Below, piece after piece: positions 34,462 through 45,493 of a stretch of 64,000 nt of DNA; position 1 is the first letter of the stretch, and every line of letters starts with the position of its first letter. The stretch is taken from positions 13,470,648 to 13,534,647 of the forward strand of contig CM073329.1 of NCBI GenBank assembly GCA_037043015.1, read 5' to 3'. The notes below the pieces were generated by a model that did not search any database, was not told the DNA's origin, and saw only the letters and a list, made by a program, of their open reading frames with translations. Source of the DNA: Bryum argenteum. Taxonomy: Eukaryota > Streptophyta > Bryopsida > Bryales > Bryaceae. A program made the translations under genes and the position numbers.

Positions 34462-35620
34462 ATGAAAGCAAGTGCTAAGCTTGAGATGGCAAGCTCAAAC
34501 CAAGAAGAGCAAGGCGAGTATAAACAAGAGATTCCCTCTCGTAATCTTTGGAAAAAGCTTCCTCATAATCTTCATGTGATTATATTTGCTCATCTTCCTA
34601 TAAATGAAATTCGTCGGTTGCGATGTTTGAACAAAACATGGAAACACAATATCTCAACAAATGGTTCCTTTTTTTTCCGAAATTGTGATGAAGCTCATCC
34701 AAGAATCTTGTCTTTCATCACACAAACTGAATATGATAATATATGGGTGAGATCATTAGACGTTGGTCGCAACAAGTGGTATACATACAAACTGCCATGT
34801 ACAGGTATTATAGCTGAAAATTCAGGAGGAATAGGCTTATTTCTTCTTAAACAAGACTTAAATGGAAGTGAATATAAGAAAAAATTACAAGTGGGTGAAT
34901 CCACTTACGGGAGATTGGCAACATTTGCCTCCTTTGCCTGACAAATCCAGGGTCAAATACGTTGTGAAGCATTGCAATAAGGTCATAGCACGTGTAGCAC
35001 CAAAAGATCTTTTCACAAAGAAGAAGCTTGAACTCGATCTTTTGGATGGAAATCAAAATTGGACCATACCACAACCACATGTCCCAAATACTCACCCCAA
35101 GGAAAAAGGGTCCATGTTTGGTTATCCTTATACTTTTTTGAAGAATTTGCAAAGTGAAATACCATCGCAAAAAATGAGTTGGGCTTATTACGAACAATCT
35201 CTTTTTGTACTATGGAAGAAAAAGAAAAATGATGACTTGTTGGGTATGCCATCAACAACATCAAAGTACTATATTGAGGAATATCATAAGAATTTTGAAG
35301 GTCTTTCAATGAAGCCTGTCAAAGTCAAAGTTCACAATTGCCCTCTATTGGAGTCACATATGGTGCACAACACCAAATACAATTACAAAGCAATGATAAT
35401 GTATGTTTGTGAAGGTCATTTGATGATAGTAACAACATATTGTGGGATAGAAATGGAATCGTTCCGAACGGAGATTGCATTGCTTTATGATTTTGCAACA
35501 AGTAGATGGATCGTGCTTGATCTTTCACAATTGGAGCTTTATAAGTGTGATATTGGTGGAGATTTGATAATGTCTAAATGGAACTTACATCATAATTTAA
35601 AGAAAAGTAATGGCAAGTAA
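34462..35620 (+). pseudogene. F-box protein gene, one-base frameshift (locus 4)
   Basis: From ATG 34453/34462 the frame runs through the F-box (LWKKLPHNLHVIIFAHLPINEIRRL) and NKWYTYKLPCTG to about 34890, where 'caagtgggtgaatcc' has one G more than other loci (compare 'caagtggtgaatcc' at 54246). The remaining frame is then open to TAA at 35618-35620 with DWQHLPPLPDK, WAYYEQSLFVLWKK, VKVKVHNC, CEGHLMIV and LYDFATSRWIVLDL. Apart from this single base the gene is whole, about 385 codons. It may be a recent pseudogene or a sequencing error in a G run. The relic at 54238 is its closest relative. Confidence 0.85.
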
Positions 35621-35921
35621 TACATTTGTGAAAAGAATCTTTGAAAGTTAGCATTTGTGCAAGAAATCTTTGAAAGTTAGCAGCTTACAATAATAACATA
35701 TTTCAAATGCAAGTTTCTTTGACTTTTTGGGTAATTTCCTAATGAGTTGAAGTAGTTGCCCTCAAAGCTTTTGCTTCTAGAAGAGCATTCTATATAATAT
35801 ACAATGAAGCACTAGCTATTAGCGAATTCATCTCTGGAGAGTGTTTTTTAAACCTTTGGAAAATTCATAGTGAACTCAAAAATGATATGAATTTAAGAGC
35901 CATGAAGTGTGTTGAAGTCAC

Positions 35922-36200
35922 GCTCACCACTATAGTCCACCCAACTATTGTGGGGGGTCTTTGGACCTTGTTGTATGGGAACCTCAAAGCCCTTTGGGGG
36001 GATACTATGTCAAGTATCTTCAAGGCATTAGTAACTAGGCTAGAAACTAGCGTAGTTATAGTGTCCACCCTCGAGAGGGGGAAGTAGTATTGTTCCAATT
36101 TCCCCTTGTCCGGTGGCCATCGGGATATTAGCATTACGAACGGACACTTCATTCACGCCGGCCCCTTAGAAAGGGACCGGAGTTTCTATCTATCTATCTA
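35922..36200. mobile_element. 279-bp retroposon with 10-bp target duplication
   Basis: TTGAAGTCAC occurs at 35912-35921 and again at 36201-36210, on either side of a segment ending in a TCTA repeat. The corresponding DNA at 55057-55066 (TTGAAATCAC) and near 41990 is uninterrupted. A 10-bp direct flank, a simple-repeat tail and no terminal inverted repeats fit a SINE or a 5'-truncated LINE. No clear polymerase III boxes were seen, so the class is open. Confidence 0.75.
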
Positions 36201-36210
36201 TTGAAGTCAC

Positions 36211-37999
36211 AACGGAGTTTACTATTATTTATGATATCAGTCAACATCTTACAATAACTTTATAGAGCATCTACCATTGACTACTGCCTTTTGCTTCACT
36301 TAAAGCGTACATTGTAATTGCAAATTAGAAATGGGTTTTCAAAGTTATTCTTGGAGTACTAGAGTGCATTTTTGTATATCTAAACTAAGGAGGAATTTGG
36401 AAGCTCGTGAATGATTCCACTTATACAAGTGTTAAAATGTATTTGCTTACTACCTCCGGGGCAATTGTCCGAACTCCATATCAGTGGTCAAAGTTTCAAA
36501 CTTTCTGTCATGAAACCGGCATTCAAGCAATATGGTATGAAATTTACATACATCGGATTTTGTAGCGATAGGAGAAGGACAAGCATGCAATTAGTTTCAA
36601 GTTTTGAACCAGTTTATGTACGACAACCTAATTCCAATTTGAACAGTCCAGTTCCACTTTCTAGAGGTTGAATAGATCTTACAGTACACTAAAATTTACT
36701 TTCAGTGTTGTGAACGATATAAAACCATTATAAAGTTTTACATTTTTATCAAAGAATTTTCTGACTATGTTCACAAGTTTGCTTCTCTTTGAGTACTATA
36801 TGTTGTTATTTGCTTAGTAAAAAAATTCGTTAAAAATAAAAAGTTATAGCGAACCCTAAGTGTATAGTGCCTAAGTGTATAGTGTGACTACACTAAACAT
36901 AGGTTTTAGTGTAGCTCAAGGCTTAACCTTAAGCTGTAAAAGTCGACTAGGCCTTAAACTGCTAGGAAGTTGGAGAATTGGCAAAACCTACCCACTTTTG
37001 ATGCAAGGTGAAAGTGTTCAAAATTTGACAAAAGTTTAAGTGTGTAACCGTAAGATCTAGTACTTAAATTGTATGTATGTATGTAAATGTATCAAATCTC
37101 ATATTCAAATTCCTAACTTGTTGTGAGGTCATAATGTTCAAAGTTAAAGAAGAAGTGTTTTTCATGTTGTCAAAAGGGTAATCAGTTTTTTTGAGGGTCA
37201 AAAAGATCATTTTTGGTAGAAAATTTGATATGAGGCTCTTCATATCCTTGTTCTGGGGTGAGTTTTGAGACATATCCATACAATTTTTACTCTCATGCGA
37301 CCTGTAGAACCTAAAGAAATGCTTGACTTTTCACACAGAGGTCCCTACGTTAAAATTCAACTACAAAGACTCGTCAATAGAAATGGCATGTAAAAAAATA
37401 TTTTAATTGAAAACCGAACGGTGAGATTATGCCTTGGAATATTATTTACATGTACAAAAACTATACTCAAAAAAGAAGTAACACCTCAATTTCTGGCATA
37501 CTTTTGAAGTTTTATGCAGTTTAACTGATATTGGGCAGATATGAGAATATATGAGCATATAATGCGGTTTGGGCAATTTTGGGCAAATTTCAAAAAGTTG
37601 TCTCAAACTTTGATTGTGAATATCTCTGAAAGTATAAGGAATGTTATATTGTGAAATGATTTTATGGAAAGGTATGAAAAACTTTCCAACATGCAAAAGA
37701 CTTTAAGATCATGCGAGCTAAAAATAGTAATTCAGAGGCTGAATGAACCACAAAACGACCAGAATATGGCCTAGTGGAATTTAGAGGTTAACAATATGAA
37801 TTAGTTGTTCTGGTGTGATGTATTTATATTATTATACATGTTCCATAGTTCAACCAATGTCAATGGTAACTTACTTAATTCTTTTAAATCTTTCTTCCTC
37901 AATGAGGACGTCTTTGTGCTAGTTATTTAAATACCATATTACAAATGAACTTGCTCTTATCCTCATCGCTCCACTGCTACTTTAAACTACAGAAAGTGA
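36211..37999. repeat. Downstream duplicon of F-box locus 4
   Basis: Matches 55067-55130 plus 56102-57661, that is, the same DNA in the 54-kb copy, where a 971-bp MITE is inserted. TTA at 36260-36262 is the unoccupied site. No gene; minus-strand frames at 37064-37279 and 37442-37696 are not conserved in the partner copy as open frames. Confidence 0.7.
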
Positions 38000-38002
38000 T
38001 TA

Positions 38003-38835
38003 ACCCCTAAAGATCCTTCAAATTCCAAAATGGGTTTTGGTGATAAAGGGTAGCTTAGATGAAGAGGTTAAAAGTACTATTTGTGCCTAAGAATTTGACC
38101 AGGTGCTCCCTACACAACAAAGTGTATTTTGGTTGTGATAACTATAACCACCTATTAGTATTATTAATAGTATTATATGCTCTTTCTTTAGTTGAACACA
38201 AGATACAAGTGGGACCTGCGCTATAAGCAAGTTGTTCAATGATACCACCTTGCTCGTTTTTATGCGGTAGTTTTCATTTGTAATTTGAATGAAATAAAGT
38301 TCTCCATCAAAAGGCAAACAATAGATTTTTGAGTTTTTGTCATTTTTGACTTGTCAAGAAAGCCTTCACCTAAAAAAGTATTTTTTTCCAGTTAAAAAAT
38401 GCCACTTTTTTTTTTTTTTTTTTTTTTTGATAAGTTCATAACCTTATCACTACTCAAGGCTCAAAGTGACTTAAGTCAAAAAAGTCTACCAATTCTACGA
38501 GGTCAGCTTTGAAAACTTACAAAAAAAACTTCAAAGTTTTTGGTAATTTTCAAATCATTTCTTTCAAAAACTCTCAGAATCAATGGTTTTGGAACTTTCC
38601 CAAAATAATCTTTCTCCAAATTCCCAAACTCTTAAAGGCACCTGCTCACGGTTCGATTGTTTCTTATACCAAATACATTTGACGTCATGCATGTTCTTCT
38701 ATATCTTTGAATTTAGACCTTCTTCAAGAAAATAATTTGCATGAACATGAAATAAGCCAAATGATTCTCTAAATTTTTTGCATGAGCATACCCAACTTGA
38801 TTACCTACATGTAAAACATAGACATAATTAAATAC
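38003..38835 (+). mobile_element. MITE of the CCCCTAAAG family, right end missing
   Basis: Begins with TTA then ACCCCTAAAGATCCTTC, as at 57662, and follows that element's course including the poly-T stretch (38407-38429) and 'ttgcatgagcatacccaacttgattacctacatg' near 38780-38812. The right terminal repeat is absent; duplicon DNA of locus 5 starts at about 38,890. Confidence 0.7.
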
Positions 38836-39480
38836 AAATTTTAGACATAAAATCCTAAAGGACTAGCACCCTAAATATGTACGCATGAGGTACATGCATG
38901 GGTTGAAATGTTGTGAAGAAGAGTAGCTAGATGATAAGAATCATCGTACTCTAAACAATAATTAACTTATGAACATATACACTTTACCCATTATGTTAAT
39001 ACCAGTGATAACTTCGTATGTATTCCTCATTCAAGAATATATCGTCAGCATGAAAATGAGATTACTAATATAAACAAAACAAAATTGTTCATTTTGAGAT
39101 CAAGATGGGCACTTTCAGTTAACTTGTCAAGGTTGCAGGGTCCGGGGATTATGGGTCAGGGTTCATCAAGGTTCCTATGTGGGTTTTGTCGGTACTCACG
39201 TTTCTGGTGCTTCAAGGACCTCCAGTTAGATAGTGAAAGTAAAAAGATTGAGGTATTTTTTGAGTTCTAGTACTTATTCGATCCTAAATTTAACTTTTAT
39301 AGAATCTTTCACTTCATTCATAGAATCATATAAGAAGCTAGGTTATAAACACTTGGTCGATTATAACTCTAGAAACTAAAAATTAGTAAGAGATTAACTA
39401 CATACGTGACTATTGTTCTTTTGAGGTTTTGAGTGACGTGGAACTCACCCATTACCAGGAAAGCAAGTTATGGTCATCAA

Positions 39481-40047
39481 ATGGAAAGCTCAAAGCAACA
39501 AAAGCAATCAATGCAAGGAGAGCAGAGAGAGTATAATCAAGATGTTCTTGATGCTAAACTTTGGAAACGACTTCCTCATTGTCTTCATGCTCTTGTCTTT
39601 GCTCATCTTTCCATCAATGATATTTGTCGATTGTGTTCATTAAATAAAACATGGAAACACAATATCTCAGCAACTACTTCCTCTTTTTCCCAAGCTTGTG
39701 ACGTAGCTCATCCAACGATGTTGTCTTTGATCACACAAACTCCAAATGAAAATATATGGTTGAGGACATTGGACGTTAGTTGCAACAAGTGGTATACTTA
39801 TAAACTTCCATGTAGAGGGACCTTAAGAACAAATAATGGAGGCGTAGGGTTATTTGTTTTTTGGCAAAAGAACACAAACAATTATAAGCAAGAAATACAC
39901 TTGGTGAATCCACTAATAGGAGACTGGCAAAGATTGCCTCATTTACCTAATAAGAGAAGGATCAAACTTGTTAACAAGTATGGCAATAATGTGCTAGTAC
40001 GTGTAGCGGATGATCACCCCCATCATGTACATTACAACACCTTTATT
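39481..40047 (+). pseudogene. F-box protein gene, 5' half (locus 5)
   Basis: Almost identical to locus 2 from the same ATG (MESSKQQKQSM) through the F-box and DWQRLPHLPNKR. It stops being similar after 'acaacacctttatt', where a 5.4-kb insert begins. The 3' half continues at 45494. The split frame ends in a chance stop at 40060-40062. Confidence 0.9.
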
Positions 40048-40284
40048 GGCTCTGTCATCTGACAGAGTCTTTGTACTAAGTGCCCCGACGGGTTTCTAAA
40101 AAGGTCCAATGACCTATCTCCTTGTGCGTTCACACCTACACAAGCATTTTCTCTCTCTAAGGTACAAGCCTTTTCTCTCTTACCGTTTTTTTTCTCTCTC
40201 TAAGGCACGCACTCACTTTTTCTTACACATTCCACGAGGGTTTTAGAGTTTCAATGTCAAAGACCATCTGGTGAGTGAGTGCAG

Positions 40285-41400
40285 GCTGATGTGATCAAAG
40301 GATTGAGGCAGCGACATAAGAAAGACCTCTCGAAGGTGGTTGAATTTGTGCTGTCCCATCAGGTATCACTCAAGCTCTGATGAATTCTATGAGCTAAAAT
40401 GATTTCCGGTTGGGGTTGATGAATTGGATTTTCGATTGCAGGGGGTGAAGAGGAAGAATCAGCTCATCTTTAACCCCTAACTCTCCTTGTTGCAAAACGG
40501 TCTAAGTCACAAAATGTGACCTTCCTTTGGAGTAAGCTCAAACAATCTCAATCCAAGCATTATTTAAAAGATTCAACCGTAAGATCTCAAAGTTCACTTG
40601 ACATTCTTCTCACATACCAAATTTGAACCGTTCATTCTTCCTCATTTGTAAGATTATAATGATCAAAGTTGGCTGAGTTTTTCTCCTGCGGGAACCTCCA
40701 AACCCGATTCGGGTTTTAAGGAGAGTTAGGGGTTAAGATTGATGGAAGCGTTGGTGTATCCGAATCCTGCTGCGTATCGTGACCAGCTTGTCCGCTTTGC
40801 TGACCTTAATCACAGAAACTACTCTGAGGTATGGCATTCTCATATTATAATATTTGAACGCTTGATTTGATCGATTTCGATGATGAGCTTTTTATGGTGG
40901 CTGCAGTTGGCGTTGCGAGCGAGCCAATTGTTGGAGCAGACGAAGCTGAGTGAGCTGCGATCCAACATCGCCCGAAACTTGTCGGAGTTGGAGATGTTCG
41001 AGGAAGGAGGCGACGAGCATCATCCTCACCATGGGCGGCGCCGAAGTGCCATCGAGGAGCGTATCGAGGCGCTAGTGGACGCCCCATTACCAGTCGAGGA
41101 CGCCTTGGTGGCTTTGTTCGATCACGGTGACCACACTTTGCAGCGGCGCATCATCGAGAGCTACATTGGCAGACTGTATCAGGTACAAGTGACGTCCGAA
41201 ATGCTTCGTTATACCGTGGAATGGCTCGAGTGTTCATGAGCTTGTTGGTGTGATGCAGCCGTATTTGGTGAAGGGCTGAGTGAGGATGCAGTGGCATCGC
41301 ACGGGCTTGATCGCGACATGGAAATTCTGGGAGGAGTATCCGCCACCGACGGCGGAGATGCTGAGTCAAGTGAAGGTGTTCAAACAAACTGTTCACGTGA
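40285..41400 (+). pseudogene. Acetyl-CoA carboxylase gene fragment
   Basis: Exons with proper GT-AG borders: 40285-40362 (ADVIKGLRQRHKKDLSKVVE...), 40442 to 40828 (GVKRKNQL... then LMEALVYPNPAAYRDQL, interrupted by the MITE at 40473-40732), 40907-41182 (LALRASQLLEQTKLSELRSN..., ending ESYIGRLYQ), and from 41259 (PYLVKG, stop, VRMQWHRTGLIATW). These match the central region of eukaryotic multidomain acetyl-CoA carboxylase, between the biotin carrier and carboxyltransferase domains. The enzyme makes malonyl-CoA for fatty-acid synthesis in the cytosol. Only a short part is present, with an in-frame TGA at 41277 and a MITE in an exon, so it is a captured, nonfunctional fragment. The introns are retained, so capture was at the DNA level. 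Confidence 0.85.
40473..40732 (+). mobile_element. 260-bp MITE inside the carboxylase exon
   Basis: Ends ACCCCTAACTCTCCTT and AAGGAGAGTTAGGGG, with TTA at 40470-40472 and 40733-40735. Close relative of the element at 29991. Removing it joins the codons for NQLI to LRLME of the carboxylase (with one extra T), showing it landed in coding sequence. Confidence 0.88.
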
Positions 41401-41881
41401 AGGTGTTCAAACTCGGCTGACTTATCTCAAACAACTTCGGGAGCGTTCTGAGGAAAGAAACAGCTGAGGTGGATAATCTTATGGCTGCTAGGGGGAGTAT
41501 TCACGACAAATATGTACTTCTTTGGAACCAGCAAATGGAAAGGTGTTCTTTGTTGTCGCAAGACCCTTCTCATTTGAGCTCAATCTATACTTTTGGATAT
41601 ATTTTTATGAAGATGCGCTTGAAGATGATTCACTTCCAACTTTTGTTCCACATACATGGTGGCAATGGGAGTTCCTGCAAGAAGTGATGGACGTGCAGAG
41701 CTTGCACGTACCAACAACCACAATTTCCATTTAACGTGCATCATCATTCGCAATATTATGCAGGTTTTTAATCTTTTCATTTAGGACCTTGGTTATGATA
41801 TTTTTCTGATAGTGCCCAAGTGATTCAGATTTGACTACCTTCTGTTCGGCTTTTTCTTTGTGCAAGGGTTTCTTTGTATAA
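41401..41881 (+). other. Exon-like piece of unknown origin
   Basis: An open stretch near 41469-41690 contains IYFYEDALEDDSLPTFV in one frame and a Trp-rich continuation (HTWWQWEFLQEV). It resembles coding sequence, but I do not recognise the protein and see no complete exon borders. Confidence 0.35.
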
Positions 41882-42180
41882 GTCAGGTACACTTCATTTA
41901 CGAATTCCTCTTTGGAGGTAGTTTTTATGAAAAGTTTGGCAATTCATTAAGAACTCAAAAATAATCGGATTTGAAAACCGTAAAGTGTGTCGGAATCACA
42001 TCAGAGTGTTCTATGATATTGTGATAAAATAATAATTCCTCTTTGTGATATCATTAAACGTAATTCAATTACTTATACACCATCTATTATTGACTACTTC
42101 TACTTTTTTCTTTATTAAAATGTACATTTCAATTGCAAATTTGAAATAAGCTTCCAAAGTTGTTCTTGGGATACTTAGAC
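41882..42180 (+). repeat. Inverted repeat, left arm
   Basis: About 300 bases that recur as the reverse complement at 42511-42810 with roughly a dozen differences, separated by 330 bases. The sequence is the 3' flank of F-box genes (compare 35815-36375 without the retroposon), copied into this insert. Confidence 0.9.
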
Positions 42181-42510
42181 AGATAACCAACTAACCAAAA
42201 GAATCTCCTCTCTTGGATTCTTTGGTATGGAGTGGTTTCTCATCAGTCCCCAATTAAAACTCAAGGTCAGAAATGAATCTTCCTTTGAACTTGGCAAGAA
42301 TACTATAAGAATTTAAGCTACTTATGAGAGTTATTACTCTAATAGCCTTCAACCATCCTTCAAGACATTTTTTAATCTACGGGGGACATATGTAGTTGTG
42401 TGAAGGGCTTTCACATGTTCTGCGTAATGTTTACTGATCATTAGGACTTTTCAAGAAATTCCTCCAAGCCAAAACCAAACAAGAAGTATATCAATGATAC
42501 CACAAGTATG

Positions 42511-42810
42511 TGCCTAAGTACCCCAAGAACAACTTTGGAAGCTTATTTCAAATTTGCAATTGAAATGTATATTTTAATATAGCAAAAAGTAGAAGTAGTC
42601 AATAATAGATGGTGTATAAGTAATTGAAATACGTTTAATGATATCACAAAGAGGAATTATTATTTTATCACAATATTGTAGAACACTCTGATGTGATTCC
42701 AACACACTTTACGGTTTTCAAATCCGATTATTTTTGAGTTCACAATGAATTGCCAAACTTTTCATAAAAACTACCTCCAAAGAGAAATTCGTAAATGAAG
42801 TGTACCTGAC
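42511..42810 (-). repeat. Inverted repeat, right arm
   Basis: Reverse-complement partner of 41882-42180, running from the 'gtgcctaagtaccccaagaac' end to 'gaagtgtacctgac'. A transcript across both arms would form a long hairpin. Confidence 0.9.
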
Positions 42811-42860
42811 TGTACATCCTCAGTCATGTTAGACGATTGTGAATTGAAATTTTACTTTTT

Positions 42861-43512
42861 GTGGCAGATCCTTGAGGCTAAGTTAATTCAGAGCGATAAT
42901 GGAAGCACAACACAATTAATACAGACAGACTCAATCATGAATTGGTAAAGAATCCTTGCTGTAGATATTAATCTAGAATCGATTGCAGTGTTTTAAAATT
43001 TTTTGTGATGTTTTAAATTTCTTCCACTGCCTGTTTCTTCTCGTGGTTATGGTCAGTGAAGTGCGCGAACTTGAGACTTCTATGAGGCCTGCAGTACATA
43101 TGATTGATTTAGATTATAACTTGGATTCGGCTGTAGTGTGTATGCAACAATTTGTTACATTGTTCGTCGGCAGAGTTGGAGAAAGAAGCCAGGTACTGAT
43201 GGATAAAGTACTATTTTAATCTGTAACCGGTTCTGATGATTATCGTATTGTGGTACAATGGTTATTGTAGTCTAGTCTATTGTATATTGTCGTGAATGTG
43301 GACCTAGAGGGTATGTTCATTTGTTCCTGTGGGTTTGGCTTCAGATCTCTTATTACTACAACAAACCGTCTGACTTCCATCAACAACTGGCTTATACTTG
43401 TGACCAATCGACAAGTGGCTGGCAGTCTCCCGCTGTGATAAGAGCCTCCAAATTGTATGACGATATTGTGAGGACGCTTGGAAGGATCTGGAAGCAAAGT
43501 TAATATAGATTA
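42861..43512 (+). pseudogene. Three exon-like pieces of an unidentified gene
   Basis: Open segments bounded by splice-like sites: about 42867-42944 (ILEAKLIQSDNGSTTQL..., 'gtggcag' to 'gtaaag'), about 43054-43192 (EVRELETSMRPAVHMIDLD..., ending GERSQ before 'gtactg'), and about 43346-43504 (ISYYYNKPSDFHQQLAYTC..., ending RIWKQS). They lie in the same direction as the carboxylase fragment and look like a second captured gene. The family is not recognised. Confidence 0.45.
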
Positions 43513-43658
43513 TCCTTTGCTTTTACACTTCTAAGCTGTGTTTTGCAATTGTCATACATTTGGGATGCGCTCTCATGGTTGCTTTGGAATTCACACTAGC
43601 CCATGCTCGCATGGATCAGTGGTCTGTGTCGCTGAGATAGGGTTTCCAACTCCTTAGC

Positions 43659-43800
43659 AGATGCGCATTCTGTTAGCCCGGCTGCTTGTGGAGCAGGAGT
43701 TGCAAATGGGCAAGTCTTTGCTTCTACTTGACGAGTCTACAAGTCATCTCAATACCAAAGCGATGTTAGCTATCTATCATTTTTCACTCTCAACTCTATG
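43659..43800 (+). pseudogene. Possible ATPase fragment with Walker B-like motif
   Basis: After a 'ccttagcag' acceptor the frame reads MRILLARLLVEQELQMGKSLLLLDESTSHLN. The hydrophobic run followed by DE and S.L resembles the Walker B and D-loop of ABC-type ATPases. The signature LSGGQ motif is not seen upstream. It is a short captured fragment at best. Confidence 0.35.
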
Positions 43801-44079
43801 TAGAATTTCAGAGATCAAATAGTTTTTTATTAGAGATCTTCTTTTATTAGAGATCTTCTGTTTGCTCCATGGATTCATATGTTCATGTCGACATTCTTGT
43901 CGAATGTGCTCTACTTCGTCAGGCTTTCTTACTACCATTATCTCAACTTTCTCGGGTATGACGGTATGTCCTTACCTTTTTGGTTGGTAAAATCTTACCC
44001 TTTTTGCTAGGTAAAATCGACGGTGATGTATTCAGTTATTAATCGTGTTTTCTGTCTTAGCAGCGCTGCCGTACGCAAT

Positions 44080-44700
44080 ATTTTCCAATACTCAATACTT
44101 CAATACTTCCATATTTCAACACTTCAATACTTCAAATACTTCACATTTTTCAAATACTTCAATTACTCCAATTACTCCTGTTCTCAATACCTCAATTATG
44201 TCTATACTTCAAATACTTCGATACTTCAGCACTTCAATACTTCAAATACTTCAAATTCTGCAAGTACTTCAATTACTCCAATTACTATAATTACTCCAAT
44301 TATTTCAGTTCTCAATACTTCAAATTTTCAATACTTCAATACTTCGATACTTCGATACTTCAATACTTCAACACTTCATTACTTCAATACTTCAATTATT
44401 TCAAATACTCCAAATACTTCAATTACTCCAATTACCCCAGTTCTCAATACCTCCATTATGTCGATACTTCAAATACTTCAATTACGTCAAATACTCCAAA
44501 TACTCAAATACTCCAATTACTCCAATTACTCCAATTACTCCAATCCTCAATACCTCAATTACATCAATACTTCAAATACTTCAAAACTTCAATATTTCAA
44601 ATAGTTCAAATACCTCAAATACTTCAAATTCCTCAAATACTTCAAATACTCTGAATTCTCAATACCTCAAATACTTCAATAACTCCAATCACTCCAATCG
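44080..44700. repeat. TTCAATACT-type satellite
   Basis: About 600 bases built from 8-9-base units such as TTCAATACT, TTCAAATAC and TCCAATTAC in irregular order, with larger repeats of about 230 bases visible (the stretch with 'cctcaattatgtctatac' recurs at 44448). The long open frames rich in Asn, Thr, Ser and Tyr at 44023-44604 are produced by the repeat. Confidence 0.9.
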
Positions 44701-45493
44701 CTCAAATTACACATTTAACCCAACTTGCTATTTGAAATCTATTCAACACTTTTACATAGATTATTGTTTGAGAGATCATATTTGGACAAACATCCTTGGA
44801 GTAGATGCTAAATATGGTGTTACAGATGCACATTGGCCGGATCATCATAAACCTATGTATTGTGCTTTTAAACTACCAACTATATTACCAAAGTTTTCAA
44901 AAATTGCAACCTCATTTCAATTTATTTGAACAAATACACATCAATCAAAATAAATAAATTATAATTTGTAAACTCTTCAATGTTGGGTATTTTTATTGGA
45001 AACAATTGTGTATAATCCAAATACAACTTTTGTAATAAATACACTATGTAAATATTAAAATTGAAACAAATGTCCATATATAATAATGTTCAATCATATT
45101 TTAAACTAAGTATATGATTTTCAACATTTAATAGTGAGCAAGCATAAAATACCACAACCAAATATTAGACACTGAACATTAGGGATATCATTTAATAATT
45201 GAAAAATAAAAATTATAAATTGCATATTAGATATTAATCATTGAATATAAGATATTAATCATTGAAAATTTAATATTACACTTTGTATAGATATTGTGGT
45301 TGTAAATAATTGGGTATAGTTTACACAAAGTTTATATTCTTTCATATTCAATTTTTGTCAATAAAAGAATCAAATGCACAAAGAGTAACCCAAATTCCAA
45401 ATTCACTATTTTGTATAACATTGGTTAATGTATGATTTTCTTTTAAATGTAGAGTGTAAGACAGAGCCCTTACGGTCCTACCGTTTTCTTCTT
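44701..45493 (+). other. Right part of the 5.4-kb insert
   Basis: An open segment at 44732-44929 (YIDYCLRDHIWTNILGVDA, then WPDHHKPMYCAFKLP) looks coding, with D-H..H pattern, but was not identified. The remainder to 45450 is very AT-rich with repeated 'attaatcattgaa' units. Confidence 0.4.

Larger units (their letters stand above)
40048..45493. mobile_element. 5.4-kb gene-fragment-carrying insert in F-box locus 5
   Basis: It starts near GGCTCTGTC, with a hairpin GGCTCTGTC-ATCT-GACAGAGTC, and has the inverted match GACAGAGCC at 45459-45467. A further hairpin ACGGT-CCT-ACCGT lies at 45473-45485 before F-box sequence resumes. Inside are acetyl-CoA carboxylase exons, other exon-like pieces in the same direction, a 300-bp inverted repeat and a satellite. 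The target duplication could not be recognised. The ends share 9-bp inverted repeats, but this matches no standard superfamily with certainty (Pack-MULE- or Helitron-like capture are both possible), and the mechanism is open. Confidence 0.6.

Noticed and set aside
44023-44604. 193-residue frame rich in Asn, Ser, Thr, Tyr
   Set aside because: Produced by the TTCAATACT satellite; the period is 8-9 bases and the frame has no composition change outside the repeat.
44080-44700. Possible CRISPR-like array
   Set aside because: Units are only 8-9 bases, contiguous and degenerate, with no spacers; the setting is a plant nuclear genome.
40048-45493. Calling the 5.4-kb insert a Helitron or Pack-MULE
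   Set aside because: No CTRR end, no clear insertion between A and T, no long terminal inverted repeats and no 9-11 bp duplication could be shown.
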